Assembly (NCBI GenBank): GCA_014529385.2
Contig: CM043969.1
Location: forward strand, 29,406,946-29,470,945
Direction: 5' to 3'
DNA length: 64,000 nt
DNA from: Adiantum capillus-veneris
Taxonomy: Eukaryota; Streptophyta; Polypodiopsida; Polypodiales; Pteridaceae
Shown here: positions 51,571-61,489 of the stretch, one piece after another
Layout of the letters: every line of letters begins with the position of its first letter
Numbering within the stretch: the first letter of the stretch is position 1
Made by a program: the position numbers and the translations under genes
The notes under the pieces: model-generated
Seen by the model: only the letters and a program-made list of their open reading frames with translations
The model's database searches: none
What the model was told of the DNA's origin: nothing

Positions 51571-52580
51571 CAGAGCCGAGTGGTGACGAAGACTTTCAGG
51601 TCCAAATTACAGACGAAGATACAGTGCCAATGGTCCAGCTGTCAAAAGCTGAAGAAGACGCACTGAAGGAGAAGATCACCTTAGAGGTGGATGAGCAGTG
51701 AAAGGCCGCTATGGATTGGGAGTTGAGAGATTTACACTCTGTCAACGCCACTCAACTCACTCCCAATCAAATCAATGCTCAATGGCACCAACAATCTTTG
51801 CCATACCCTCTCATCAAGGTAGAACTCTTACAGGTAAAAGAAAGGTTATACAAGGATATGCAAGAGGATGGTGCAGATAAAGACCACCCGAAGTGGAGGT
51901 TAAGCTGGTTGAACAAGAATCCAAGATACCTGATTCTGTTCACAAGAGCACCCGCAGCCTTACAAAAAGATCCAACATTCTGTCCTATACCTAGAGTAAG
52001 GACATGGCAAGCACATGAAGCACTGCAGAAGAAGAGGCCAACATGGCTCAATTTTTCTAGGCTGCCAGCTCCAGAGAGAGGCCAAGTGACAGAAGAATAC
52101 AAGGTGAAAACCCTAACGGGCGCCATGACATTCTTCAAGAGTCTACCAGATCTCTCTTGTGCAATGCTATATAAGATCTGCAGGATGCTACTCACATGTA
52201 TACAGGTTTTGAATGAGCCTGAGCAGACAGGAGCCCCATGGCTCTCATTCTTGGAAGGGAACAAAGGCCTATGCTACGATCTGAGTGGGCAACCTTCAGA
52301 AGAAATCCTTTATGGATTCTATGCCAGATGCATGTTCCTGTCCTCGCATAATATGCTAACCATTGAAGAGGCATTCTAGACTGGCTTCTTCACCTGGCGA
52401 ACGAAGATATTTGCACCGGTGATAAGCAACCTCACATCAAGATTTGTAGGATACTCAACGGTGGAAGTGAAAAACCGAGTCACCATGCAATTTTTGCAAG
52501 TGCCAAAAAAAGAATGCAAAATCAGATACCAAAAAGCACTAGAAGCACTCTTGGTCCAGAGCGTTTGACACTAAATCAAA
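51571..52580 (+). pseudogene. Accessory protein of element D, C-terminal domain
   Basis: The frame from 51711 reads DWELRDLHSVNATQLTPNQ, PYPLIKVELLQVKERLYKD, KWRLSWLNKNPRYLILFT, FKSLPDLSCAMLYKICRML, ILYGFYARCMFLSSH, TAG at 52377, then FFTWRTKIFAPVISNLT and stops near 52568. It is rich in Trp, Phe and Cys and looks folded. It ends about 100 bp before the polypurine tract. I recognise no family. Its placement between pol and the 3' LTR matches env-like ORFs of Athila-type elements, but no signal peptide or clear membrane anchor is seen. Confidence 0.5.
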
Positions 52581-52682
52581 CTCATCACCAAAAAGCACTA
52601 GAAGCACTGAAAGACCGCCTCGCCCGCCGTCAACCCGAAGACTACTTCAGCCCATAAAGCTGTATCAAGGGACGACACAGGC

Positions 52683-52696
52683 GAGGAGGGGGGGAA
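52683..52696 (+). other. Polypurine tract of element D
   Basis: GAGGAGGGGGGGAA immediately before the 3' LTR TGTTAGCAGC. Confidence 0.9.
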
Positions 52697-53614
52697 TGTT
52701 AGCAGCAAGCTAACGGAGACACCATTTTTCGGAGTTCTCCTTGTAAAACAATTATTATTTTGATAAATCGAGAATATTGTAACTCCTATTTTCTTGGTAA
52801 ACTTTGTAATTAATGAGCCGGGGCTACAAGCTTCCAGATTGTATCAGCCAGTCAATTCCCAGCTTTGGTAGGACTCCAGATTATTACTTTTGACCACTCA
52901 AAAACCTTGGCTAAGGTATAAAAGCCAAATTTTGTAAGTTTTTTACAAGTTTTTGAGAAGAAATACACAGCGTGAGCTAATGACGCTCTCTTCTCTCCTT
53001 CTCGCGCTTCCTACTCCCTCCTCGTTTGTCACATTGCGAATGTGTTTGTTGCATTGCAACCGCAGGTAAGAGCTCTACGCATTGACGTAAGCCATTCATA
53101 GTATTTCGTAGCTTTTGGCGTCGCCGCCCGCGGCCTAATTTCATCATAACTAGGAATTTACACTTTTAAAAGAAAAACTAAGCATAGGCAAGGTATTGGG
53201 GCATCATTGCTAAGCATGTAGATGCATTCTGGGTCGAAAACAACTAGGTCAAAAATCCACTGCTGTTAATAATCGCGATTTTGGAACTTGACCTAAAGTG
53301 GGGTTTGAGGCCATAGGCATGTGTGCTTAGATCTTATAAACTTGTCCTAGAAGTTTTGTTACGTTTGGATGTCATTTGATGCTGTAACGGATGTGATTTA
53401 CTTGCCGATGAGCAATTAGCTTTTGGTGATTTTAGTCACTTGAGTGTAGCCTGAGTTAGATGCGAGTTGTTAGTTGTTTTTTGAGAGATTGACAACCTCT
53501 TGTAGCCTCTATGCACTAGTCGAGTCAGCTTTGTCCCATGGTTTGACAAATTAATCCTGGTTCTCGCTAATACTGCAATAAGATAGGATGGTGAGGTTAG
53601 ACATGCTTCCCACA
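52697..53614 (+). repeat. Element D 3' LTR
   Basis: 918 bp, TGTTAGCAGC to TCCCACA, with TATA box at 52917-52924 and a half palindrome (GTTAATAATCGCGATT) at 53265-53280. It is followed by TSD CATCA. Confidence 0.9.
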
Positions 53615-53619
53615 CATCA
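53615..53619. repeat. Target-site duplication of element D, right
   Basis: CATCA, matching 16255-16259. Confidence 0.9.
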
Positions 53620-54755
53620 TTTTTGTCTTTGTTTTCCATGGGCTTGGCATTACGTTAGACCCTTGAGGTAAATTGATGCGTGAAGCAACCATGGTGCGAT
53701 GGATTACTTCACTAATAGTACCAGGCTATTGAGAGTTGATGTATTCGGCCATCTCTTCAGGTAATCCAGCACAGAATTGCTGCCTTTGCTCGGTAAAGTC
53801 TATCTTTTGAAAGATAGTAGCCTTGAGATGGAAATCCCAAAACTTGTTTACATACTTGTGAATAGACTCATAAGAGAGAAGCTTTAGATTGCGCCATTCG
53901 GTCAACACTTTGTCCTTTGCATCGCTTGCAAGGAATTGCTTCATGATGGAAACTCGTAGAGTTTTCCAAGTCTTTGGGGCTTCGCCGTTGCCACGAAGGC
54001 TAGCCCACCATTGACGAGCTGATTTTTGAAAGTGCATAGCTACATGGTGTAGCTTGGAGGACTTCATGAAGCCCTTGTCTGCAAAGGCTGCATCAAATTG
54101 CTGGATGAAGGCCAACACTTTGTGGGTAGCACCAAAGGTGCCATCATAGGTGAGAAAAGAGATACTCTTTCCTCCCTCCTTGAACTTCTTTAGCTTTTGA
54201 GACCTTTGCCATGTAGGGTATGATTTGCGATGTCCTCCCCTCTTGTATTCTCTAGGAGAATAGCCATAGCTGTCATCGTAAGAGGAGGAAGGTGAAGAAG
54301 AAGGAGAAGAGCGTGACCTCTTCCTAGCCCTTTTCTTCCTTTGTTTCCTCTTTTCTCTTTCAAAATGACGAGAAGAAAGACCGTGTGTTGATCTTTTCCT
54401 CTTGGGAGAGTGGGTGATCGTCTAGACCTCCGTCTTCGTGGAGCCACATGTTCAGAGGAACTTAATGTTTCATTGTTGTCTTGCTCTTTGGATTCCTCCT
54501 CTCGAATGGGAGAGAGTCTTTTTTGGGAATCTCTTCAAGAGGCCTCCTAAGCTCTCTCTCCTCTTGGAGAGGAAGAAAAATTCCATAAGCACGAAGTTGT
54601 TGAGTAACTTTGGCTTGCAAAGCAGGGTTGCCCATATCTTGCTGCAACCTAGTAATGAGATGATTGACAAACATGGGGGCATCATCATTATCAACTTCAT
54701 GTGCAAAATCAAAGCTATCAATGTTCATTCTACTCTCTTGATTATTGTCAGCCAT
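53620..54755 (-). pseudogene. Gag of element B (chromovirus)
   Basis: ATG 54755 gives MADNNQESRMNIDSFDF and an N-terminal stretch to a stop near 54465. A basic/charged region with stops follows. The capsid core is at 54180-53726: SFLTYDGTFGATHKVLAF, FDAAFADKGFM, HHVAMHFQKSARQWWASL, MKQFLASDAKDKVLTEWR, FCAGLPEEMAEYINS, then TAG. It continues as PGTISEVIHRTMVASRINLP toward the D insertion, and its zinc knuckle lies on the other side at 16.1 kb. Stops and frameshifts make it non-functional. Confidence 0.7.
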
Positions 54756-55156
54756 GTTAGCAGAATTTATGTATGTACTTAGTGTATGCTTTGGCAATTC
54801 AAAACTTTAGTTGACACTCCTCTTAGCCTTTGAAAATTGGCTCTTAAGTATCTACACCCACGGCTCAACGTGGTTAATTATAGAGAGTAGTGGAGTAGGT
54901 CTAACATATCAGAGTTGTCGAGGGCTAGCTCCTTTCAGACTTCTTATGGGTCAATAATGGTAAAGCCGTAGGCAAGTCTAAAAAGACTCCATTATTAAGT
55001 CCAAAGCTCCCGAGGTGTGCACCATATCCCACATAGTGGGCTCAACAAAATTGATAATAAATTCCAGTTCCACTCACCCTAGTATAATTAACAGCATCAA
55101 CCATTTATAGGCTACTTAAGGACCTCTCTTCTTAAGCAAGAAACAAAAAACCAAAT
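54756..55156 (-). other. Leader of element B
   Basis: About 400 bp between primer site and gag ATG, no gene seen. Confidence 0.6.
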
Positions 55157-55168
55157 GCTCTGATACCA
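55157..55168 (-). other. Primer binding site of element B (initiator-Met tRNA type)
   Basis: GCTCTGATACCA, which is TGGTATCAGAGC on the minus strand, the standard plant initiator-Met primer site, one base inside the LTR. Confidence 0.9.
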
Positions 55169-55169
55169 A

Positions 55170-56557
55170 TGTAATGGAATTGGCCTATTAACTTGAGATT
55201 AGCGGAAATTAATGAGAGTACTTTTGAGAAATTACTTTGTGAGCATAGCGGGTGAACATAATTGAAAATAACAACATAGGCATAGCAATTAGTTAACTTG
55301 GCATACTTTTGCAAGAGAGAGAATTTAGAGAACATGACAACAGTTGAGAACCGGATTTATGTGGAGCCGATCCCCCCTCCAATAGGCATTTGTATTATGA
55401 TTTCTCCCATTAAGAGAGACTTGTTACAATACAATCTTTGTGTTCCTTATGACCTAGTTAATGCAATGAATATGGAAAGCTTCATGCATCACAAGCATAA
55501 CATAAAATTTAAAGAAAGCTTTAGCTATCCCAAGCCTCAGTCCCAAGACCTCAAACACCTTCGAAGGTGGAGAGAGCTAGCAGGGAATGAGGGTAGGGAA
55601 GAGGAAGAAGAAACATTTCATAGGAGAAAGAATTAACTCCTCACTTATCATAACTCCTCTTGATAGCATACATAATAACATAGTAATGAAGAAGAAGGAG
55701 ATGGCAAGCTTAAGCATTGAAGCATGGCTCTTGGTTGGATTTGCACTCCATAGCCAAGAGTGTTGGTGTAGGCTCTCAACTTCTCAAGGAGCTTGGAGAA
55801 GGAGATGGAGCTCTTGCACTTTGCACATTGCATAATCAATTAGTTAAATCTCCTAAATTATCATTGGACCCCTTGGATGGCCAACCAATAGGCTTCAGGC
55901 ACACCATGAGGGCAACATGAGGAGGAACTTGACAAGTGTCCCCTTTGCTTTATTTGAACTAGGCATGCCTTGTGTGAGTGTGTGTGGGTTCTCTCTCATC
56001 GCCCCACATGTAGGGCTTGCCCCCTCTTTGTAGGGATTAGATATTTGACTTTTGACACCTCAAGCCCCTCAAGCCTAGGTCCAGTTCCCACCACAAGCTT
56101 GGCCCTTAAGCACTTGAAGCTTGGGTTGGGTTCTCACCTCAAGTACAGCCCTAGCATCTCAAGCATGTCAATCACCTCAAGCATGTCAAGCACCTCAGTC
56201 ATCAAGCACCTCAAGCACCTTAGGCTTAGGCCGGGTTCCCATCTCGAGCACCTCAAGCTTGGGACGGGTTCCCGCCTCAAGCTCAGCCCTAGCTTACCTA
56301 AGGTCAAAGGACTTTTACACTAACTATTGGAGGTCTTCAATGAAGCTAACCCTAAGGTCTTATGCTCCATTGGTAATCCTTGCTCTTTGATAGACCATCT
56401 GTCATTTGGGCCCCCTTTATGATTGGCCCCATGTTGAGATAGATCTATATGCACATGTCTATATCTTAACCCTTGTTCCCATTTATTCTCCCACATTAAG
56501 TGATCAGTTTAATATGAGAAAATCATTTGGGTTGGTTAGATATTAGATTTTATGACA
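55170..56557 (-). repeat. Element B 5' LTR (right copy)
   Basis: 1,388 bp, TGTAATGGAATTGGCC to TATGACA in plus orientation; pairs with 12553-13888. Differences include small insertions in the CTCAAGCACC repeat zone. More diverged by eye than the D and C LTR pairs. Confidence 0.85.
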
Positions 56558-56561
56558 ATTT
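56558..56561. repeat. Target-site duplication of element B, right
   Basis: ATTT, matching 12549-12552. Only four bases match; one base may be lost or shared with the LTR end. Confidence 0.6.
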
Positions 56562-57464
56562 AGTTTATTTGATAAATTGTTTAAGCATCTTCAAGCCCTC
56601 TCTCTCAAAGGGAAAAGAAGGACACTTGTCCTAATGCTATCCTTGTTGCTGGGTATGCACAAAGCATGTGATTGTCTAGGCTTGAGGTGGTCCAATCACT
56701 TTTAGGCTTGACCTAGAAGAGGGGGTCGACCCAAGCAAGGAGGGGGTGTGCTTGACCATATACCCTCTCTCATTCACTCACACACACTCTCATTCTCATA
56801 GTGGGTTGTGCAAGAACACCATCTCCTTCTCCAGGCTTGAGAAGTTGAGAGCCTACACCAACAACTGTTGGATATGGAATGCAAATCCAACCAAGAGCCA
56901 TGCTTCAATGCTATGCTAGCCATCTTCTTCATCTCCATTACTATGCTGTGCTAAGTTGTATGAGTAATGGTATGAGAGGACACTACTTATTTCTCGTAAG
57001 TTACTTCTTCTTCCTCTTCCCTACCCTCATTCCCTGCTAGCTCCCTCCACCTTCAAAGGTGTTTGAGGTCTTGGGACTGAGGCTGGGGACAAGTAAATGC
57101 TTTCATTAGATTAAGTTACAGACATAAGTGTGGTGCATGAAGCTCTCTATCTTCATTGCACCATCAAGGTCTCAAGGAACACAAAGCTTGTATTGTACCG
57201 AGTCTCTCTTTATGGAAGAAGCTATAATACAAAACCTTTAGGAGGGGGGACCAACTCCACATAAATCCGGTCCTCAAATGTTGCCAAGTTCTTAATTCTC
57301 TCTCTTGCAAAGTATTGTTCATGCTAAGCTAATTAAGTATAATGGTTATGTTGCTATCTCTAATCAAGTTCTCTCTCTATTCTCTCAAAGTGTTCTCATA
57401 AAAATGCTCACTACAATTCTCTAAATTCCGCTATTCTCAATGATCATAGTCCAATTCCGTTACA
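56562..57464 (+). repeat. Element A 3' LTR, second part
   Basis: It continues the LTR broken at 12552. Shared with the B LTRs (opposite strand) are GAGAAGTTGAGAGCCTACA, AACCAAGAGCCATGCTTCAAT and TGAGGTCTTGGGACTGAGG, and the terminal CCAATTCCGTTACA at 57464. A TCACACACACTC stretch and a 250-bp segment near 56570-56810 are specific to this copy. Target DNA (copia G) follows directly. Confidence 0.75.
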
Positions 57465-57960
57465 ATCAACAAATCATCCACATAGAGAACCACAATGAGA
57501 AGTACATCACCCTCACGCTTTTCATACAATGTGCTTTCTGTTGGACTATTACAAAAGCCTCATTTGAGCAAATGAGTGTCAGCTTTCTCATACCAAGCAC
57601 AAGGAGATTGCTTCAACCCATACAAAGCTTTCTTACATATGCACACTTTATCCTCTTCTTCTTTATTGACAAAACCGCGAGGCTGGGTTACATAAAATTC
57701 CTCAAATATGTCACCATTCAAGAAAGCAGTAACAATGTCTAACTGATGTACATCCCAACCAAAATGAGTTGCCAATGCACATAGAAAGTGCACAATAGTC
57801 ATACGACAAGTGGGAGCAAAAGTCTCTTCATAATCTATTCCATTTTGCTATGCATAACCTTTTGCAACATGTCGAGCCTTATAGCGATCAATCTTACCAT
57901 CCGGCTTGCGTTTCAACTTGTAAACCCACTTCATACCGATGACCTTTTTTCTAGGAGGCA
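57465..57960 (-). pseudogene. Reverse transcriptase of copia element G (N-terminal half)
   Basis: In frame pieces: a KPDGKIDRYKARHVAKGY-type start with an in-frame stop, then CALATHFGWDVHQLDIVTAF (first catalytic Asp), YVTQPRGFVNKEEEDKVC, KALYGLKQSPCAWYEK, a stop, and finally LYVDDLL at 57465-57490, where element A is inserted. RT core motifs are recognisable. Several stops and the insertion make it inactive. Confidence 0.75.
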
Positions 57961-57999
57961 AATCACATAAAGTCCATGTGTCAATTTCTATAATTGCAT

Positions 58000-58760
58000 C
58001 ATATTCTAATTGCATGGCAGCCATCCAATTTTTTGAATCGGTGCTTCATCAAAAGATAGAGGTTCCTCAACATCATGTAAGCTAGACATAGGCAAAGCAT
58101 AACAATTTGATGCATAAGATGCATGGTGAGAACTTGAAGGAGTACGACTAGAGAAAGGTGCATCCAATTTACTGTCATGCAAAGTATGCGACCCACCATT
58201 TAGGCATACCTCTAGCCTACTCATTCTTAACCCTTTCCTCATCAAGTACATGATGTACATCTGCATCAGTAATAGGTTGATATGTACCATTTTTGGAAAC
58301 CCCCATAGGATGTACATTTGCTTCATTGGAATTTACATTTGAACTTCCACCACTAAAAAGAGGCAACAAAGTGTCATAAATGTGATGCGAGCTTACATTA
58401 CTGTCTCTAGTACATGACAGCAAGGGCTGAACAAAATCTTCCACACACACAGCATCTCGAGAGACCAAGACACGCTTTGTTTGTGGATGATACAACCTAT
58501 AATCTTTGCTTTCATCGTTGTAACCAACAAAAATACATTTAACAGCCTTATCATCCAATTTTTTGCACTGCGTTCGTGGCACCAAAGCGTATTCCAAACA
58601 ACCAAAAACACACATGTGCTCAATAGAAGGCTTTCTATCATGCCATGCTTCATATGGAGTCATAGAGTGCAAAGATGTTGTAGGACACATGTTTAGTACA
58701 TAAGTGGCACACATGATGGCCTCAAGCCAAAACAAATGCAGCAAAGCTTGACCATACATC
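58000..58760 (-). pseudogene. Integrase C-terminal part and linker of copia element G
   Basis: The frame 58759-58217 reads LHLFWLEAIMCATYVLNMCP, MTPYEAWHDRKPSIEHM, VFGCLEYALVP, KCIFVGYNDESKDYRLYHP and VSRDAVCVED, the conserved copia integrase C-terminus. A Ser-rich linker to RT follows. The upstream core (58760-59036) is recognisable only in pieces (GGEYMSHEF, PQQNGVDERINR). Confidence 0.7.
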
Positions 58761-59035
58761 GTGCCATTTCTTTAAGTGACCTATTTATCCTTTCATCAAC
58801 ACCATTTTGTTGAGGCATGTAAGTCAATGTGCATTGGTGTTTTATCCCACGCCTAGCCAGAATGCATTAAACTCATGAGACATATACTCCCCCCCTCGAT
58901 AAGAATGGAGGGTGCCCATAGTACATTTCGAGACATTTTCGGCCATAGCCAAAAATTGTTTGAAGTACATAAATACTTTGAACTTCCCTTTAAGCGGATA
59001 TACCTATGAATGCCTGGAGTAATCATCAATGAAAT

Positions 59036-59435
59036 TCACAAATTATAGGTAATTGCCCAAGGATAGAGTTTGCATGGGCCCACAAACATCACTATGCACA
59101 AGCTGCAACCTGCACGTGGCCCTAACTGAACCATCTTTTGAAAACTTTGAATGCTGTATCTTACCCAAAATACAACCTTCACAAACATGTTTGATAGGTG
59201 CTTCAAGAAGCGGAAAAGAAGCAACCATATCAGATTTCTGCAAACGCAACAAATGGGCAAAATTCAGATGCCCAAAACGTGCATGCCAAAGTTTTGCATC
59301 TAAAATAGCCTTAGAATCCACAACTACATTTGCAAAATTCTACCCACACTTGTCATATAAAGAGAGCTTATACAGCCCACAACATAAAATGTCAGGTGCA
59401 ATAATTTTGACAACATGAATAGACTAGGAGAGCCT
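59036..59435 (-). pseudogene. Integrase N-terminal zinc region of copia element G
   Basis: LWHARFGHLNFAHLLRL and CEGCILGKIQHSKF give a full H2C2 motif, then QLVHSDVCGPMQT with the first catalytic Asp of the core. The frame upstream has a stop (YDKCG then stop) and is cut at 59435 by element H. Confidence 0.7.
59431..59435. repeat. Presumed left target-site duplication of element H
   Basis: AGCCT precedes the H LTR; the partner copy would be right of the window. Confidence 0.45.
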
Positions 59436-60636
59436 TGTTGGGGTAAAGGCTCTACGCCTTTTGCCCGCTCGGACGTCCAGTGTCTGGCCGCTCGCCCACG
59501 TGTGTACATACCCTTATTCTTCATTACATATGAGAATAAGGATCTCCTCATCTTAAGTCTTGTGAGGCTACTCCACCCACACTGGCTTGTGCTCTTCCCC
59601 CTTCCCCGCACGCACCACACAGCACCGCACAAGCACACACATCCGTCACATGCGCACGGAGTTCGGTGCTTGGCGGCATCGGATCGGAGGTGGTTTGACA
59701 CAGATTTGAAAACTAGATCTCAAAGATCAAGGTAACAGGAGCTTACACTCCACCTGGCAAAAGGGGAGAGAGAGATCATGTTTTCTGTGAGCTAGGGACA
59801 CTAAGAAGCAGGTCGCTCAGGTTTGGCAGCTTGACAGCTGTTCAGTATTTTGGTCATAACTTGAGCTAGGAAGCTTCGATTTTTTTTTTTTTGTATCAAA
59901 ACGTAGATCTCTTCAAAATTTACAGCTTTATACAAGAAATAGTTTTCTAATTTGGAGTGCAGGTGGGTCAAAAATCCAAAACATAGAGACTGTGTTTTTC
60001 AAGACAGTTTGGTGTAAAACTGCTTGGAGAGTGAAAGGAGATTGAGAGAAAGCGAACTATGTGAGAACACACTGGCTACGTGCGGGCAAGTAAGCCCAAC
60101 TTTATTTGGCATCGGCCTGAGTTTGGTCTTCTAGCATCATCTATGGCCTCGAGCATTGACGGCTCGACTTGGCGCATCGGTTTCAACACCGATTTGCGGC
60201 TATTCAACTAGCGCGCTTTCGCCCGGCGGCGGAAGCCAACATCGAGCGTTTACTCGACTTCGAGAACAGGCAGCCATAGCATTGGCACTTCCTCTCGACA
60301 GCGGAAGACGCTCCGATGGCCATCCCCAACTTTACAACTTTGACGGTCATCTCCAGTTTCGGCTTTGACGGCATATACCAACAGATACGGCTCTGACAGA
60401 CCATTCTAGAGCACATTTCTCCCTTGAGGGCACACAACTCTTGGCAGGTTTTGTTGGGATCGGAGAGCACACACACAGAGAGCCAGCACGAAGAAGGAGA
60501 TAGACAGTGTGTGGCGGGGCGGTACTCACACTACAATGTGTAGTTATGAGTATAGTTATTATGAATGAGTAAATGAATGGCTGTACATGGGCGGCTGAAC
60601 AACGGGCAGCCGGGCACACGGGCCTTTAACCCAACA
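59436..60636 (-). repeat. Element H 3' LTR
   Basis: 1,201 bp with ends TGTTGGGG and CCCAACA, a clear short inverted terminal pair. No partner in the window. Short frames inside it are not genes. Confidence 0.8.
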
Positions 60637-60647
60637 ATCTCCCACTT
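60637..60647 (-). other. Polypurine tract of element H
   Basis: ATCTCCCACTT; minus strand AAGTGGGAGAT next to the LTR. Confidence 0.75.
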
Positions 60648-60691
60648 AAAGGCAGTGTGTCTTTAAAGTGGCCAAAGTACAGCAAAAGAAG

Positions 60692-61489
60692 TCAAGCCAT
60701 ACCCATCAGCGATTTGCAGTGTGCAAACCGCTGTGAGGCTAACGACTTCGTGAGTAGATCAGCAGGGTTATCGTCAGTGTGTACCTTGACAAGCTCTATG
60801 CGCTTGTCCTCTAGCACCTCTCGTATGAAGTGATACCTCACCTCAATGTGCTTTGTCTTCGCATGGAAGACAGGATTCCGTGCCAACGCTATGGCACTCT
60901 GGCTATCACAATGTAGAATCGGAGCATCACCAGCCATACCAAGATCTCCCACTAGTTGTGAGAGCCATACGGCCTCCTTGGCAGCCTCAGTGGCAGCCAT
61001 ATATTCAGCCTCTGTAGTGCTCAAAGCAACGCATGGCTGTAAACGTGATGCCCACGAAACCGGTCCACCTGCAACTGTGAACACATAGCCGCTAGTAGAC
61101 TTCCTCGAGTCCACTGACCCTGCATAGTCTGAATCTGTATATCTGCAAACATACATATCCTTCTCACCATAACATAGGGACAACTCTGAAGTCCCTCTCA
61201 AGTATCTGAGAATACCTCTCACTGCATCCCAATGACGCTTGCCCGGGTTAGACATGTACCTGCTAACCACACCAACTGCATGAGCAAGATCTGGATGCGT
61301 AGCCACCATGGCATACATCAAGGAACCAACAGCTGACGCATAGGGAATCTGAGACATCTCTGTAGTCTCCAAATCTGTCTGAGGGCAGTCATCATGGCTT
61401 AGTTTTACATATGGAGGCAACGGGGTACTAATGGCCTTCCCCCCTTCCATATGAAAATGCTCAAGCACCTTGTCAATGTACTCTTTCTA
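60692..61489 (-). pseudogene. Element H RT end and RNase H
   Basis: In the same frame as upstream RT, after a TAG at 61489-61487 where SQKEYI is usual (CAG to TAG). Reads KEYIDKVLEHFHMEGGK, YASAVGSLMYAMVATHPDLA, VVSRYMSNPGKRHW, then RNase H: YTDSDYAGSVDSRKSTSGY, ALSTTEAEYMAATEA, LHCDSQSAIALARNPVFH, KTKHIEVRYHFIRE, ADLLTKSL. All RNase H acidic residues are present. Normal pol end before the polypurine tract. Confidence 0.85.

Larger units (their letters stand above)
16260..53614 (+). mobile_element. Element D: giant Ty3/gypsy retrotransposon carrying nested insertions
   Basis: LTRs 16260-17179 and 52697-53614 are bounded by TSD CATCA, with a tRNA-Asp-type primer site after the first and a polypurine tract before the second. 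After subtracting the nested solo LTR E and element C, the element is about 20.8 kb, which is very large. Order: LTR, palindrome array 1, gag, PR1, RT, RNase H, integrase (duplicated H2C2), second retropepsin, basic tail, a 3' region with two small duplicated ORFs, palindrome array 2, accessory ORF block, PPT, LTR. RT sequence and primer type point to the non-chromovirus Tat/Athila side of Ty3/gypsy. Many stops make it inactive. Confidence 0.85.
12553..56557 (-). mobile_element. Element B: chromovirus-type Ty3/gypsy retrotransposon (hosts element D)
   Basis: Its LTRs lie at 12553-13888 and 55170-56557, with an initiator-Met-type primer site inside the right LTR and a polypurine tract inside the left LTR, so it runs on the minus strand. 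Host sequence is duplicated at the ends: ATTT at 12549-12552 and 56558-56561. Gag (53.6-54.8 kb) and the C-terminal pol (14.3-16.25 kb) are separated by element D, inserted with TSD CATCA. Protease and RT are missing between the Gag zinc knuckle and RNase H, an internal deletion at about 15947. B sits inside the 3' LTR of A, a member of its own family. Confidence 0.85.
57465..59435 (-). mobile_element. Element G: Ty1/copia pol fragment (interrupted at both ends)
   Basis: Minus-strand copia pol in the order integrase then RT. It is cut on the left by element A directly after the RT motif YVDDLL and on the right by element H upstream of integrase. The missing 3' half (RT end, RNase H, LTR) is not in the window. 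Its sequence differs clearly from H, so it is another copia lineage. Confidence 0.8.

Noticed and set aside
49117-52580. Calling the accessory block of D an envelope gene
   Set aside because: Only the position fits; no signal peptide, membrane anchor or fusion-like segment is visible, and the protein is dominated by charged linker and coiled coil.
55157-55168. Strings matching tRNA 3' ends (also 17182, 44257)
   Set aside because: They are primer binding sites next to LTRs; no cloverleaf can be drawn, so no tRNA genes are called.
57440-57742. 100-codon plus-strand frame over the A LTR / G junction
   Set aside because: It crosses an insertion junction and is antisense to the copia RT of G.
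60156-60619. Short frames in the H LTR
   Set aside because: They lie wholly inside an LTR, with no protein features.
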